A DNA stretch of 64,000 nt from Ruegeria lacuscaerulensis (GCF_013034685.1 NZ_WQGO01000001.1:496001-560000); one strand, 5' to 3'; shown: positions 45,640 through 55,274, counted from the stretch's first letter. Notes: generated by a model from the sequence alone, not told the origin. Numbers and translations are program-made.

Positions 45640-47833
45640 TTTCACTCTGACCAAAGACGCAGACGGCGTCGCCACGATCACCTGGGACGTTCCAGGTAAG
45701 ACGATGAACGTAATGTCCTTTGACGGGCTGGCCCAGCTGAGCGACCTGATCGATCAGGCGCTGGCGGATGAGGAGGTCAAGGGGATCGTCCTGACCTCGG
45801 GCAAAGAAGGGTCGTTTGCGGGCGGCATGGACCTGAACCTGCTGGCTGTGATGAAGGAACAGGCAGGCGACAACCCGGCCAAAGGTCTGTTTGACGGCAC
45901 GATGCAAATGCACGCCCTTCTGCGCAAGATCGAGCTGGCCGGCATGGACCCCAAGACCAAGAAAGGCGGCAAGCCGATCGCAACCGCCCTGCCCGGCACT
46001 GCCGCAGGCATCGGCATGGAGTTGCCTCTGTCCACGCATCGCATTTTCGCTGCCGAGAACCCCAAGGCGAAATATGGCCTGCCCGAGATCATGGTCGGCA
46101 TCTTCCCCGGCGCGGGCGGCACCACGCGGATGGTCCGCAAGGTGGGCGCGATTGCAGCGGCACCGCTGCTGCTGGAAGGCAAGATGCTGGACGTCAAAAA
46201 GGCCAAAGGCGCAGGCTATATCGATGAGATCGCTGCAGATCCGGTGGCAGCCGCAAAGGAATGGGTGCTGAACGCGAAAGACACCGATCTGGTCAAGCCG
46301 TGGGATGCCAAGGGCTATAAAATGCCCGGCGGTGCGCCGTACCACCCTGCAGGTTTCATGAACTTCGTTGGCGCCTCGGCGATGGTACACGGCAAGACCC
46401 AAGGCGCCTTCCCGGCGGCCAAGGCGTTGCTGAGTGCAGTTTATGAGGGGGCTCTGGTTGACTTCGACACCGCGCTGAAGATCGAAGCGCGCTGGTTCAC
46501 CTCAGTCCTGATGAACCCGTCCTCGGGTGCCATGATCCGGTCGCTGTTCCTGAACAAAGAAGCGCTTGAGAAAGGCGCAGTACGTCCAGCCGGTGTGCCG
46601 GATCAGTCGGTCAAGAAGATCGGCGTTCTGGGTGCGGGCATGATGGGTGCGGGCATCGCGCTGGTCTCGGCCCAGGCCGGGATGGAGGTTGTTCTGGTCG
46701 ATCGTGATCAGGCGGCTGCCGATAAAGGCAAAGCCTATACCGAGGCTTATCTGGACAAGGGCATGAAGCGCGGCAAAGTCACCGAAGACAAGAAACAGGC
46801 GATGTTGTCGCGCATCACCGCAACGCCCGATCTGGACCACCTGAAAGGCTGCGACCTGATCATCGAAGCCGTGTTCGAAGACCCTTCCGTCAAGGCCGAG
46901 ATGACCCAAAAGGTCGAGGCGATCATCCCCGAGGATTGCATTTTTGCCTCGAACACCTCGACCCTGCCGATCACCGATCTGGCCAAGGCCAGCGTTCGGC
47001 CCGAACAGTTCATAGGCATTCACTTCTTCTCGCCGGTTGAGAAGATGTTCCTGGTTGAGATCATCAAGGGCAAGGAAACCGGCGATCGTGCGGTTGCCAA
47101 GGCGCTGGACTATGTGCGCCAGATCCGCAAGACGCCGATTGTGGTCAACGATGCACGCTTCTTCTACGCTAATCGCTGCATCATCCCTTACATCAACGAA
47201 GGTCTGCGGATGATAACCGAGGGCGTCAGCCCGGTGCTGATCGACAATGCCGCGCGTCAGCTGGGCTTCCCCGTAGGGCCGATCCAGTTGAATGACGAAA
47301 CCTCGATTGATCTGGGTGCCAAGATCGCGCGGGCGACCAAAGCTGCGATGGGCAACGCCTATCCCGAAAGCCCCGCCGATGACCTGATCTTCTGGATGGA
47401 AGGCGAAGGCCGTCTGGGCCGCAAGGCCAATGCAGGCTTCTTCGACTATGACGAAAAGGGCAAACGCGTCGCATACTGGACCGGCCTGGCCGAGAAATAC
47501 CCGCATGCCGAAGAGCAGCCCGACCTGATCGAAGTACAGGAACGCCTGATGTTCGCGCAGGTGTTGGAAGCTGTCCGCGCGTTGGAGGAAGGTGTTCTGG
47601 AAGACATCCGCGAAGGCGATGTGGGCGCCATCCTGGGTTGGGGCTTTGCGCCGTGGTCCGGTGGCCCGCTGAGCTGGCTGGACATCATCGGCACACCTTA
47701 TGCGGCTGAACGTTGCGATCAGTTGACCGAAGCCTACGGTGAACGCTTCACCTGCCCGCCGCTGCTGCGGGAAATGGCGGAGAAGGGTCAAAGCTTCTAC
47801 GGGCGTTTCGACCCCGAAGCCAAAGCGGCCTAA
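45632..47833 (+). CDS. fadB: 3-hydroxyacyl-CoA dehydrogenase/enoyl-CoA hydratase FadB
   Basis: 733 residues. N-terminal enoyl-CoA hydratase domain (about 1-290) with GSFAGGMDLNLL and VGIFPGAGGTTRM; then NAD-binding (about 325-500) with GVLGAGMMGAGIALVSAQAGMEVV and IHFFSPVEKMFLVEI; then the dehydrogenase C-terminal domains. Start ATG 45632 is best spaced from GGAG at 45622; ATG 45626 is also possible. Followed by a strong terminator. With FadA it forms the core beta-oxidation complex. Confidence 0.96.
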   Translation: MTDFTLTKDADGVATITWDVPGKTMNVMSFDGLAQLSDLIDQALADEEVKGIVLTSGKEGSFAGGMDLNLLAVMKEQAGDNPAKGLFDGTMQMHALLRKIELAGMDPKTKKGGKPIATALPGTAAGIGMELPLSTHRIFAAENPKAKYGLPEIMVGIFPGAGGTTRMVRKVGAIAAAPLLLEGKMLDVKKAKGAGYIDEIAADPVAAAKEWVLNAKDTDLVKPWDAKGYKMPGGAPYHPAGFMNFVGASAMVHGKTQGAFPAAKALLSAVYEGALVDFDTALKIEARWFTSVLMNPSSGAMIRSLFLNKEALEKGAVRPAGVPDQSVKKIGVLGAGMMGAGIALVSAQAGMEVVLVDRDQAAADKGKAYTEAYLDKGMKRGKVTEDKKQAMLSRITATPDLDHLKGCDLIIEAVFEDPSVKAEMTQKVEAIIPEDCIFASNTSTLPITDLAKASVRPEQFIGIHFFSPVEKMFLVEIIKGKETGDRAVAKALDYVRQIRKTPIVVNDARFFYANRCIIPYINEGLRMITEGVSPVLIDNAARQLGFPVGPIQLNDETSIDLGAKIARATKAAMGNAYPESPADDLIFWMEGEGRLGRKANAGFFDYDEKGKRVAYWTGLAEKYPHAEEQPDLIEVQERLMFAQVLEAVRALEEGVLEDIREGDVGAILGWGFAPWSGGPLSWLDIIGTPYAAERCDQLTEAYGERFTCPPLLREMAEKGQSFYGRFDPEAKAA

Positions 47834-47842
47834 AAGTCAAAG

Positions 47843-47871
47843 AAGCTGGCGCAGCCCCCCTGCGCCAGCTT
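47843..47871. terminator. Strong hairpin terminator after fadB
   Basis: Perfect 12-bp stem, 47843-47854 (AAGCTGGCGCAG) with 47860-47871, loop of five C, followed by TTCCC. It lies between convergent genes and may stop transcription from both sides. Confidence 0.88.
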
Positions 47872-47912
47872 TCCCATTTGCACTTTTTCAAGATTCCAAA
47901 CGGAACGTACTG

Positions 47913-48560
47913 CTAATCAAAGCGATACCCAAACCTGTCGACATCCTCGGCGCAAGCCTCGGCCACAGCCGCACGTGTCTTGGCGCAATAGTAACTGCGA
48001 TAATCCGGTGCCCGCTCGGACCTGTTGCTCAGGGGCAATGCCACCCGAAATCCCAAATGGTCGAATAGCGGGGCGGCGTCTCGGTCAAAATACTCCAGCC
48101 GGATGAAGGCACTGCAATGTTCGGTTCCGTCGGTCAGCGTCATATAGCGCCTTGCGGGATTGGCTGCGAAGGATCGTGCAATCTGCGGGTGCAAGACGAA
48201 ATCCTGAAATGAAAGGGTTTGCGCCAAGGTGACATCCCGGTGGTCAAACTTTTGGGTTCTGAGCCAATGATAGTAGCTGACCATCCTGTCCCAAGGGTTG
48301 CGCACCAGCGTGAACGTGAACATGCCGCGCAACGCAACCGGTGTCATCAGCCCATCCAGCGCAGAAAGCGGTGCGTGTTTCGTCAAAGCGCCAACGCCTG
48401 TCAAAGCCTTCTGCCGCTTGCGCCGCCGTAGGGCCTTGGGTGTATCGCCTATAAGGATATCATCCTTCATAGCCCGCGCCTCTAACGCCAGAGACAGCGA
48501 CGTTCCCCCGGTTTTGGGGATGTGGACAAACACGTATCTACGGCCATTTGAGATGATCAT
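47913..48560 (-). CDS. Sulfotransferase family 2 protein
   Basis: 215 residues. PAPS-binding loop YVFVHIPKTGGTSLSLALEA at the N-terminus and TLVRNPWDRMVSYYHWLR in the middle are the sulfotransferase family 2 marks. Start at ATG 48560, which overlaps the DMT stop by ATGA; a longer frame upstream runs into the DMT gene and is rejected. Probably modifies a sugar or surface polymer; acceptor unknown. Confidence 0.88.
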   Translation of the reverse strand: MIISNGRRYVFVHIPKTGGTSLSLALEARAMKDDILIGDTPKALRRRKRQKALTGVGALTKHAPLSALDGLMTPVALRGMFTFTLVRNPWDRMVSYYHWLRTQKFDHRDVTLAQTLSFQDFVLHPQIARSFAANPARRYMTLTDGTEHCSAFIRLEYFDRDAAPLFDHLGFRVALPLSNRSERAPDYRSYYCAKTRAAVAEACAEDVDRFGYRFD

Positions 48561-49492
48561 GCCGCCGCCTGCTCGGCGGGCGCGCGACCAGCCCGCCAGC
48601 CCAGCAGCGCTCCGGCGGTCGCGATCAGACCAATCCCTCCGATCTGCATCAGCCCGATGGATTGACCAAAGGCGACCCACGCAAACAGGGGGCCGAAAAT
48701 CATGACCGAGTATTCGAACACTGCAACATAGGATGGCTCGCCTACCTGATAGGCTTTGATCAGCATGAAAACCGCGATTGTTGACCCTACAGCCTGCACG
48801 ATGATCCATGGCACAGCGTCTTGCATCTGCCACACCCAGCCACGCGTGACAAACCCGTCGGGCCCTGGGGGCGATATCATGGGGAAGAGGGTTAGAACCC
48901 CCACTCCGATCAATCCCGTCAACCCCAGTGTGATCACCATCGCCGCCAACAGCGCGACTGTGCTTTCACCCGCGCAATGGCTGCGCGTGATGATGGCGCT
49001 GAGGGCATAGAACAACCCTCCGGCCACCGGCAGCAGGGTGCGGGCATCAAAATCCTGCGGATTGGGTTGCAGCACGCATAGAATCCCAGCGAACCCCAGT
49101 AGGACGGCCAGAATGCGCCATGGCCCGATCCTCTGCCCCATTGCAAGCGTCGAAATCAGCAGCACGAAAATCGGAGAGGTGAACAGACCTGCCAGCGCCT
49201 GCGCAATCGGCATCAGCGCCAGCGAGGTGAAATAGAACAGCATGGCCAGCGTGATCAGCACACTGCGTAGCATCACCGGACCCGGCCGGACGGGACGCAA
49301 GCGCCCGAATCCCAACAAGGACAAGCCGATGATCAGCGGCAGCATCAGGGTGGACCGGCTCAGGTGGAACTGCCACAGCCCGACCGTGTCGGCCAGCAGG
49401 ATCACTACGTTGTCGATCACCCCGATGATCGCCATTGCGCTGACCATCAGAACCGAGGCCAGGATCGGAGAAGTTTGCGCACCAGACGACAT
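48557..49492 (-). CDS. DMT superfamily transporter (EamA)
   Basis: 311 residues with about ten membrane segments in two EamA repeats (residues about 10-140 and 155-300). The second half contains EPSYVAVFEYSVMIFGPLFAWVAFGQ, typical of the drug/metabolite transporter group. Start ATG 49492, with AGGGTC upstream; the frame continues to 49558, but the extra residues are atypical. First gene of the leftward pair with the sulfotransferase and divergent from the gene at 49648. Confidence 0.9.
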   Translation of the reverse strand: MSSGAQTSPILASVLMVSAMAIIGVIDNVVILLADTVGLWQFHLSRSTLMLPLIIGLSLLGFGRLRPVRPGPVMLRSVLITLAMLFYFTSLALMPIAQALAGLFTSPIFVLLISTLAMGQRIGPWRILAVLLGFAGILCVLQPNPQDFDARTLLPVAGGLFYALSAIITRSHCAGESTVALLAAMVITLGLTGLIGVGVLTLFPMISPPGPDGFVTRGWVWQMQDAVPWIIVQAVGSTIAVFMLIKAYQVGEPSYVAVFEYSVMIFGPLFAWVAFGQSIGLMQIGGIGLIATAGALLGWRAGRAPAEQAAA

Positions 49493-49647
49493 GTTTGACC
49501 CTATTGCAGAAACCGACCGGGGCACGCCTGCGCCCGGATGCGTCGTCACATCCAGCACAATTCCCCGACATCGCGCAACAGGTTTGCGCCGCTGGATTTT
49601 TGCGTGCTAAACTGCCGCCAATCAAGAATGAGCAGACCTCACCCGTG

Positions 49648-50661
49648 ATGACGGCCCTTAAACAGTACCAGCGGATCGAAGCAACCGGTCTGTGGCGCCC
49701 ATCGCCCGATGTGCAGCGGCGCGAGGTCGTGGTGTCGATTGGCGAAGCCACGATGACAATCTCGGATTTCAACGACAACGCGCTGACCCATTGGTCGCTG
49801 GCTGCGCTGGAACGGCAGAACCCCGGCGCATATCCGGCCATCTACAATCCCGATGGCGATCCGGACGAAACGCTGGAGCTGGCCGAAACCGAGACCACCA
49901 TGATCGAGGCGATCGACCGCCTGCAACGGGCCATTGACCGCGGCCGTCCGCATCCGGGGCGATTGCGCTGGCTCAGCGTCGCCGGTGTTGCCGCCGCCGT
50001 CTTGGCCCTTTTGGTGTTCTGGGTGCCCGCCGCCGTGCAAAACCACGTGGTCGCTGTGGTGCCCGAGATCAAACGCCACGATATCGGCGACGCAATTCTT
50101 GAACGGATCGAGCGCGTGTCAGGCCGCGCCTGCGCCTCGGTCGACGCACAGGACGCGCTGAAACAGTTGGCCACACGTACCGGTGTGCGTGAAGTGGTTA
50201 TCCTGCCTGCGGGCGTGCAAACGAGCCTCAGCCTGCCGGGCGGCATTATCCTGCTAAACCGCGCGTTGGTCGAAGATCACGAGGACCCTTCGGTCGCCGC
50301 CGGCTATATCGTCGCCGAACGCGCCCGGTCACAGGCACAGGACCCGCTGGACGATCTGCTGAACCGCACAGGTGCTGCAACCGCCTTTCGCCTGCTGACG
50401 ACCGGAGAGCTGACACCGGGCATCGTCGATGCCTATACCGAAGAGGTTCTGTCCGAACCCCGTCCGTCCCTACCTGATGACGTGTTGCTGGAAATGTTCG
50501 CGCAGACCGCCCTGCCCTCGACCCCGTTTGCTTATGCCAAGGATGTGACCGGCGAAACCGTGCTGGGGTTGATCGAGGCTGACCCTATGGCCGGACGTCC
50601 TCAGCAGCAGGTTCTGCCGGACCGCGATTGGGTCCGGCTGCAAAATATCTGCGGCGGTTAG
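49648..50661 (+). CDS. Membrane protein related to M48 peptidases but lacking HExxH
   Basis: 337 residues. Domains: an N-terminal soluble part (about 1-105, with PDVQRREVVVSIGEATMTISDF), one membrane segment (about 108-128), and a periplasmic part. The latter contains VPEIKRHDIGDAILERI, then SLPGGIILLNRALVEDHEDPSVAAGYI, which matches the M48 pattern around the active site. Where HExxH should stand the sequence reads AERAR (residues 223-227, bases 50314-50328); the glutamate is kept but both zinc histidines are gone. I infer a non-catalytic relative. GTG 49645 is an alternative start. No known role. Confidence 0.75.
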   Translation: MTALKQYQRIEATGLWRPSPDVQRREVVVSIGEATMTISDFNDNALTHWSLAALERQNPGAYPAIYNPDGDPDETLELAETETTMIEAIDRLQRAIDRGRPHPGRLRWLSVAGVAAAVLALLVFWVPAAVQNHVVAVVPEIKRHDIGDAILERIERVSGRACASVDAQDALKQLATRTGVREVVILPAGVQTSLSLPGGIILLNRALVEDHEDPSVAAGYIVAERARSQAQDPLDDLLNRTGAATAFRLLTTGELTPGIVDAYTEEVLSEPRPSLPDDVLLEMFAQTALPSTPFAYAKDVTGETVLGLIEADPMAGRPQQQVLPDRDWVRLQNICGG

Positions 50662-50667
50662 ACCAGC

Positions 50668-51300
50668 TTACTTCGTGCCAAACATCCGGTCGCCCGCATC
50701 GCCCAGCCCCGGCATGATGTAGCCCTTGGAATTCAGCTCGCGATCCAGCGAGGCCGTGACGATATGCACATCCGGGTGCGCCTCTTTCATGCGTGCGACC
50801 CCTTCGGGCGCGGCCAACAAGCAAAGGAAGCGAATATCAGTGGCGCCAGCCTCCTTCAGCAGATCTATCGCCGCGGCTGAACTGTTGCCGGTGGCCAGCA
50901 TCGGATCAACGGCAATGACCAGACGGTCCTTCAACCCTTCGGGCGCTTTGAAGTAATACTGCACGGGCTTGAGCGTTTCCTCATCGCGGTAGAGGCCGAC
51001 AAAACCCACACGGGCCGAGGGGATCAGCTCCAGCACCCCGTCCAGCATCCCGTTTCCGGCCCGCAGGATCGACACCAGCGCCAGTTTCTTGCCCGCTAGG
51101 ATAGGGGCGTCCATTTCCTCCATCGGGGTTTCAATGTGGCGGGTGGTCAACGGCATCTCGCGCGTGATCTCGTAGGCCAGCAGCAGCGTGATCTCACGCA
51201 GCAACTGCCTGAAAACGGCGGTCGAAGTGCCCTTGTCCCGCATGAGCGTCAGTTTGTGCTGCACCAGCGGGTGGTCAACGACGGTCAGGTGTTCGCTCAT
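50668..51300 (-). CDS. upp: Uracil phosphoribosyltransferase
   Basis: 210 residues. Converts uracil and PRPP to UMP. PRPP loop [22 protein letters not shown] near residue 125 and the C-terminal [14 protein letters not shown] are diagnostic for Upp. Last gene of the salvage operon, coupled to add by a four-base overlap. Confidence 0.97.
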   Translation of the reverse strand: MSEHLTVVDHPLVQHKLTLMRDKGTSTAVFRQLLREITLLLAYEITREMPLTTRHIETPMEEMDAPILAGKKLALVSILRAGNGMLDGVLELIPSARVGFVGLYRDEETLKPVQYYFKAPEGLKDRLVIAVDPMLATGNSSAAAIDLLKEAGATDIRFLCLLAAPEGVARMKEAHPDVHIVTASLDRELNSKGYIMPGLGDAGDRMFGTK

Positions 51301-52283
51301 GATCTCTCCAGTCTTGTCTTGACCCGTTCACGGGTCTTGTCATCGCAAAAGGCGGCCGCAAGGGCGGTTTCATTCAGGGCCGCGAAGTCCTCGGCCTGCC
51401 AGCCGAAGGCTTGCGCCAGCATCTCATATTCGCGCCGCATTGTAGTGTGGAAAAACGGTGGGTCATCGGTGGAAACCGTGAGTTTGACACCGGCCTCCCG
51501 CAGTTTCGCAATCGGATGGGCCGCGAAGTTGGGGAAAAGCCCCAGCACCACGTTCGAGCCGGGGCAGACCTCTAGTGTGATGTCGCGGTCGAGAATCTCG
51601 CGGATCAGGTCAGGGTCTTCGATGGCGCGCACTCCATGGCCCACACGCTCCACGCCCAGATCGCGAATGGCATCGCGTACGCTTTCGGGACCGCCGAACT
51701 CTCCGGCATGGGTCGTCAATCGCAAACCCGCCTCGCGCGCGCAATCGAAGGCCCATGCGTAGTCGCCCTGAGCGCCCACGGATTCATTGCCACCCATACC
51801 AAACCCAGTGATCCACTCGCCCGCCGTTTCCGCCGCGCAATAGGCGCTGAGTTTAGCCTTTTCAGGACCGAAATGGCGCACACAGGTCACGACCCCGCGC
51901 AGGGTGATGTCGTATTCGCGCTCGGCCTCATCCGCCGCGTCCTGAATGGCGGTCAGGTAGTCGCGCCAGGCATGCAGGTCTCCGCCGCCGCAGAAATCGG
52001 GGCTGAGGAAGGTTTCCGAATAGACCACTCCGTTCGCCGCGCTTTCTTCGAGGATGGCCAGTGTCAGGCGGCGGAAATCCTCGGGCGATTTCAGCACTTC
52101 GCAGGCGGCCTCATACACGCGGAGGAAATGGGCGAAATCGCGGAAATCATAGCTGCCGTCGGGTTTGAAAATCCCGCTCAAGTCGATGCGCTTTTCATGG
52201 GCCAACTGCCGGATAAAGGCGGGCGGGGCCGCGCCTTCGTGGTGCAGGTGCAATTCGATTTTGGGAAGGTCTGCGACGCTCAT
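51297..52283 (-). CDS. add: Adenosine deaminase
   Basis: 328 residues, amidohydrolase family. Zinc and substrate residues: [12 protein letters not shown] (HxH), [17 protein letters not shown] (the histidine and glutamate), and [11 protein letters not shown] (the two aspartates). Deaminates adenosine to inosine, or, as some members do, adenine. Four-base overlaps with deoB and upp. Confidence 0.95.
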   Translation of the reverse strand: MSVADLPKIELHLHHEGAAPPAFIRQLAHEKRIDLSGIFKPDGSYDFRDFAHFLRVYEAACEVLKSPEDFRRLTLAILEESAANGVVYSETFLSPDFCGGGDLHAWRDYLTAIQDAADEAEREYDITLRGVVTCVRHFGPEKAKLSAYCAAETAGEWITGFGMGGNESVGAQGDYAWAFDCAREAGLRLTTHAGEFGGPESVRDAIRDLGVERVGHGVRAIEDPDLIREILDRDITLEVCPGSNVVLGLFPNFAAHPIAKLREAGVKLTVSTDDPPFFHTTMRREYEMLAQAFGWQAEDFAALNETALAAAFCDDKTRERVKTRLERS

Positions 52284-53491
52284 AGAAAACTCCGCCCCGG
52301 CCCCTGCGCCGGGATGTTCAGGTGGTGTGCGATGCTAGCCGCAATATCGGTGAAATTCACCGCGCCGATCTGGCCCGCGCCTCGCCCGGCGATCAGAACC
52401 GGAACCTGCTCGCGCGTATGGTCGGTGCCAATCCAGCTGGGGTCATTGCCATGGTCGGCGGTAAGCAGCATCAGGTCGCCGGGGCGCAGGTGGGCGATGA
52501 TCGCACCGATCTCACGGTCGAACCATTCCAGCGCGCGCGCATAGCCGCTGATGTCGCGACGGTGGCCATAAAGGCTGTCAAACTCCACGAAATTGGCGAA
52601 GGTCAGGCTGCCCTCTTCTGCCTCATCGACCAGATCGGAGAGGTGACGCATCAGGTCCGCGTCCGAGCCTTTGCGCAATGTGTCGATCCCCTGCATCGAG
52701 AAGATATCGCCGATCTTACCGACCGCATGCACGCGCCGCCCGGCATCCTGCGCCCAGTTGGTCAGAACCGGCGCTGGCGGCAGGATGGCGAAATCCTTGC
52801 GGTTGGTGGTGCGGGTGAAGCCCTGTTCGGGCGAGCCCACAAAGGGCCGCGCGATCACCCGGCCCACTTTCATCTCATGCAGGCGCGGGGCCAGAGTTCG
52901 GCACATTTCCAACAAGCGGTCGAGGCCGAAATGTTCCTCATGCGCCGCGATCTGGAACACGCTGTCGGCGGATGTGTAGCAAATCGGCCAGCCGGTGCGC
53001 AGATGTTCGGCGCCCAGGTCTGCAATGATAGCCGTACCCGAGGCGTGGCAATCGCCCAATATGCCGTCGGTTCCTGCAGCCTCGGCGGCGGCCCGGCTGA
53101 GGTCGGCGGGAAAGGCTGGCTGCGTATCCGGGAAATAGTGCCAGTCCCAAGGCACCGGCAGCCCGGCCAGTTCCCAATGGCCCGAGGGCGTGTCCTTACC
53201 CGGCGAATGTTCCCGCGCGCAGCCCCACAGGCCGGTCGGTTTCGCCTCCAACCCCGGCGTATCCGCGCCCGAGGCCAGACGGGTCGCCGCCCCCAGCCCC
53301 AGCGCCTCCAGATTGGGCAGGTGCAGCGGGCCCGAGCGCCCATCCTCGGCCCGCCCCTCAGCGCAGGCCTGTGCGATATGGGCCAGCGTGTTAGCCCCGG
53401 TATCAGGCACATCGCCGTTGAAAAAACGATCCGCATCCGGCGCGCCGCCGATGCCGACCGAGTCCATCACGACTAGAAACGCGCGGGTCAT
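52280..53491 (-). CDS. deoB: Phosphopentomutase
   Basis: 403 residues, alkaline phosphatase superfamily. Metal ligands appear in DSVGIGGAPDADRF, near SPGKDTPSGHWELAG, and in TADHGNDPSWIGTDHTRE. Interconverts (deoxy)ribose 1- and 5-phosphates in nucleoside breakdown. ATGA coupling with deoA and add. Confidence 0.96.
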   Translation of the reverse strand: MTRAFLVVMDSVGIGGAPDADRFFNGDVPDTGANTLAHIAQACAEGRAEDGRSGPLHLPNLEALGLGAATRLASGADTPGLEAKPTGLWGCAREHSPGKDTPSGHWELAGLPVPWDWHYFPDTQPAFPADLSRAAAEAAGTDGILGDCHASGTAIIADLGAEHLRTGWPICYTSADSVFQIAAHEEHFGLDRLLEMCRTLAPRLHEMKVGRVIARPFVGSPEQGFTRTTNRKDFAILPPAPVLTNWAQDAGRRVHAVGKIGDIFSMQGIDTLRKGSDADLMRHLSDLVDEAEEGSLTFANFVEFDSLYGHRRDISGYARALEWFDREIGAIIAHLRPGDLMLLTADHGNDPSWIGTDHTREQVPVLIAGRGAGQIGAVNFTDIAASIAHHLNIPAQGPGRSFL

Positions 53492-54795
53492 GCGGTGATC
53501 CTTTCATGCACGATCCCCGGCAGCGCGGGGCTGTCCGGCCCGAGACTGATCGCTTGCAGGACGGCCTGCGCCGCCTGTTGCGCCGCGTCTTCGCGGGCGG
53601 CGTGGATCACGGCCAACGGCGCACCCTTGTCCAGCTTATCACCCAGCCGCACGATGTCCGAGATGCCAACGGCGGGGTCAATCACGTCGCTCTCAACTTG
53701 CCGCCCACCGCCCAGCGCGACAACGGCCAGACCCAGCGCCTCACCGTCCATCGCGGTCACATAGCCCGCACTTGGCGCAGGGACTTCAAGGATCACGCTG
53801 GCCTCGGGCAAGTACCGCGACCAGTTGTCGACGAAATGCAGTGGCGCGCCAACGGCGGCCATCATGCGCCCGAACCTTTCGGCCGCGCGGCCAGAGCGGA
53901 TAATTTCGGCCAGTTTCTCGCGACCTTCATCCACGGTTGCGCACATCCCGGCATCCACCAGCAGCACGCCGCCTAACTCGACCGAGATTTCGGCCAAGGG
54001 CGAATTGTGCCCGTTGGTCATGGCCTTCATGACCTCGCAGATCTCTAACGCGTTGCCCAGCGCCGGAGCCAGAGGTTGGTTCATATCCGTGATCACCGCC
54101 GAGGTGCGGCATCCCGAAGCATTCGCGGTCTGGGTTAGGGCCTGTGCCAGATTGCGTGCATCTTCGTGGGTTTTCATAAACGCGCCGCTGCCCACCTTGA
54201 CATCCAGCACCAGAGCATCAGGGCTGGCGGCCAGCTTCTTGGACAGGATCGACGCGGTGATCAGGTCCAGGCTTTCCACAGTCGCCGTCACATCGCGGAT
54301 TGCATATAGCCGCTTGTCCGCAGGGGCGATCTGCCCCGTTGCGCCAACGATGGCGGCACCCGTTTCGCGCAAGATCTGCGCCAGACGATCTTCGCTGATC
54401 TGAGTGGTCACGCCCGGAATCGACTCGAGCTTGTCCAGCGTCCCGCCGGTATGGCCCAACCCACGACCCGAGATCATCGGGACATAAGCCCCCATCTCGG
54501 CCAGTGCAGGCGCAAGCACGAGGCTGACGCTGTCGCCCACCCCGCCGGTCGAGTGCTTGTCGATCACCGGGCCATCCACGTCCCATGTCAGAACGTCGCC
54601 GCTGTCGCGCATTGCAACCGTCAGGTCAGCGCGGCCCTGCGCGCCCAGACCGCCCATACAAACGGCCATGGCAAAGGCACCGGCCTGCGCGTCACTAACG
54701 CCGCCATCGGCCAGACCTTGCGCGAACCAGCGCAACTCCTCGGCCGTGGGCACCTGACCCCGGCGCAGCTTGGCGTTGATCGAACGGGCGTCCAT
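53488..54795 (-). CDS. deoA: Thymidine phosphorylase
   Basis: 435 residues. Family signature KHSTGGVGDSVSLVLAP near residue 80 and the LDVKVGSGAFMKT segment for substrate binding. Releases thymine and deoxyribose 1-phosphate, feeding deoB. Begins three bases after cdd and overlaps deoB by four. Confidence 0.96.
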   Translation of the reverse strand: MDARSINAKLRRGQVPTAEELRWFAQGLADGGVSDAQAGAFAMAVCMGGLGAQGRADLTVAMRDSGDVLTWDVDGPVIDKHSTGGVGDSVSLVLAPALAEMGAYVPMISGRGLGHTGGTLDKLESIPGVTTQISEDRLAQILRETGAAIVGATGQIAPADKRLYAIRDVTATVESLDLITASILSKKLAASPDALVLDVKVGSGAFMKTHEDARNLAQALTQTANASGCRTSAVITDMNQPLAPALGNALEICEVMKAMTNGHNSPLAEISVELGGVLLVDAGMCATVDEGREKLAEIIRSGRAAERFGRMMAAVGAPLHFVDNWSRYLPEASVILEVPAPSAGYVTAMDGEALGLAVVALGGGRQVESDVIDPAVGISDIVRLGDKLDKGAPLAVIHAAREDAAQQAAQAVLQAISLGPDSPALPGIVHERITA

Positions 54796-54798
54796 GGC

Positions 54799-55185
54799 TC
54801 ACTCCATATGCGAGGCACCAAAGGCCCCCGGCAGCAGATCGCCGATGGTGGTCTCCATCTCAGCCCCTTCGACCGAGGCCAGCGTCACCTTGACCTCGCG
54901 CTTGCCGAACTCGGCCAGTTTCTGACGGCACCCCCCGCAGGGCGGCACGGGCTGAGGCGATGAGGCAACCACATAAATCTCGGTCAGTTCCTGCTCACCT
55001 GCGGCAACCATGGCGGCAATCGCCCCTGCTTCAGCGCAGGTGCCTTCGGGATAAGCCACGTTTTCGACATTGCATCCGGAATAAATCACGCCCGAGGCAG
55101 ATCGGATCGCCGCTCCGACCTTGAAATTGGAATAGGGTGCATAGGCGTTTTCGCGGACTAAGAGGGCTGCGTCTTTCAGGCTCAT
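54799..55185 (-). CDS. cdd: Cytidine deaminase
   Basis: 128 residues from ATG 55185 (SLKDAALLVRENAYAPYSNFKVGAAI). Zinc motifs: CAEAGAIAAM (the usual arginine after CAE replaced by alanine) and PCGGCRQ. The start at 55185 has GGGGA upstream; ATG 55209 would add eight atypical residues. First gene of cdd-deoA-deoB-add-upp, all packed without spacing, so one promoter upstream probably serves the five. Confidence 0.95.
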   Translation of the reverse strand: MSLKDAALLVRENAYAPYSNFKVGAAIRSASGVIYSGCNVENVAYPEGTCAEAGAIAAMVAAGEQELTEIYVVASSPQPVPPCGGCRQKLAEFGKREVKVTLASVEGAEMETTIGDLLPGAFGASHME

Positions 55186-55239
55186 GGCGATTCCCCATTT
55201 TTTGATCATCTGGTCAGAAAAATATTGTTCTATTGAAAC

Positions 55240-55267
55240 GGCGCGCCAAGGTGAAGCCCCGCGCGCC
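55240..55267 (-). terminator. Possible terminator after the VOC-bicupin gene
   Basis: On the minus strand, GGCGCGC and GCGCGCC pair over seven bases around a 14-base loop, followed by a T-containing AT-rich run (about 55215-55239). It lies between the VOC-bicupin gene and cdd, and that AT-rich tract may also carry the salvage promoter. Confidence 0.5.
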
Positions 55268-55274
55268 GCAATTC

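Noticed and set aside
48561-48833. Extended N-terminus for the family 2 sulfotransferase
   Set aside because: The extra 91 residues would lie inside the DMT gene and look non-coding; the P-loop begins just after ATG 48560.
52322-53476. Plus-strand frame of 384 codons opposite deoB
   Set aside because: Shadow frame of deoB, which has intact metal motifs and coupled neighbours.
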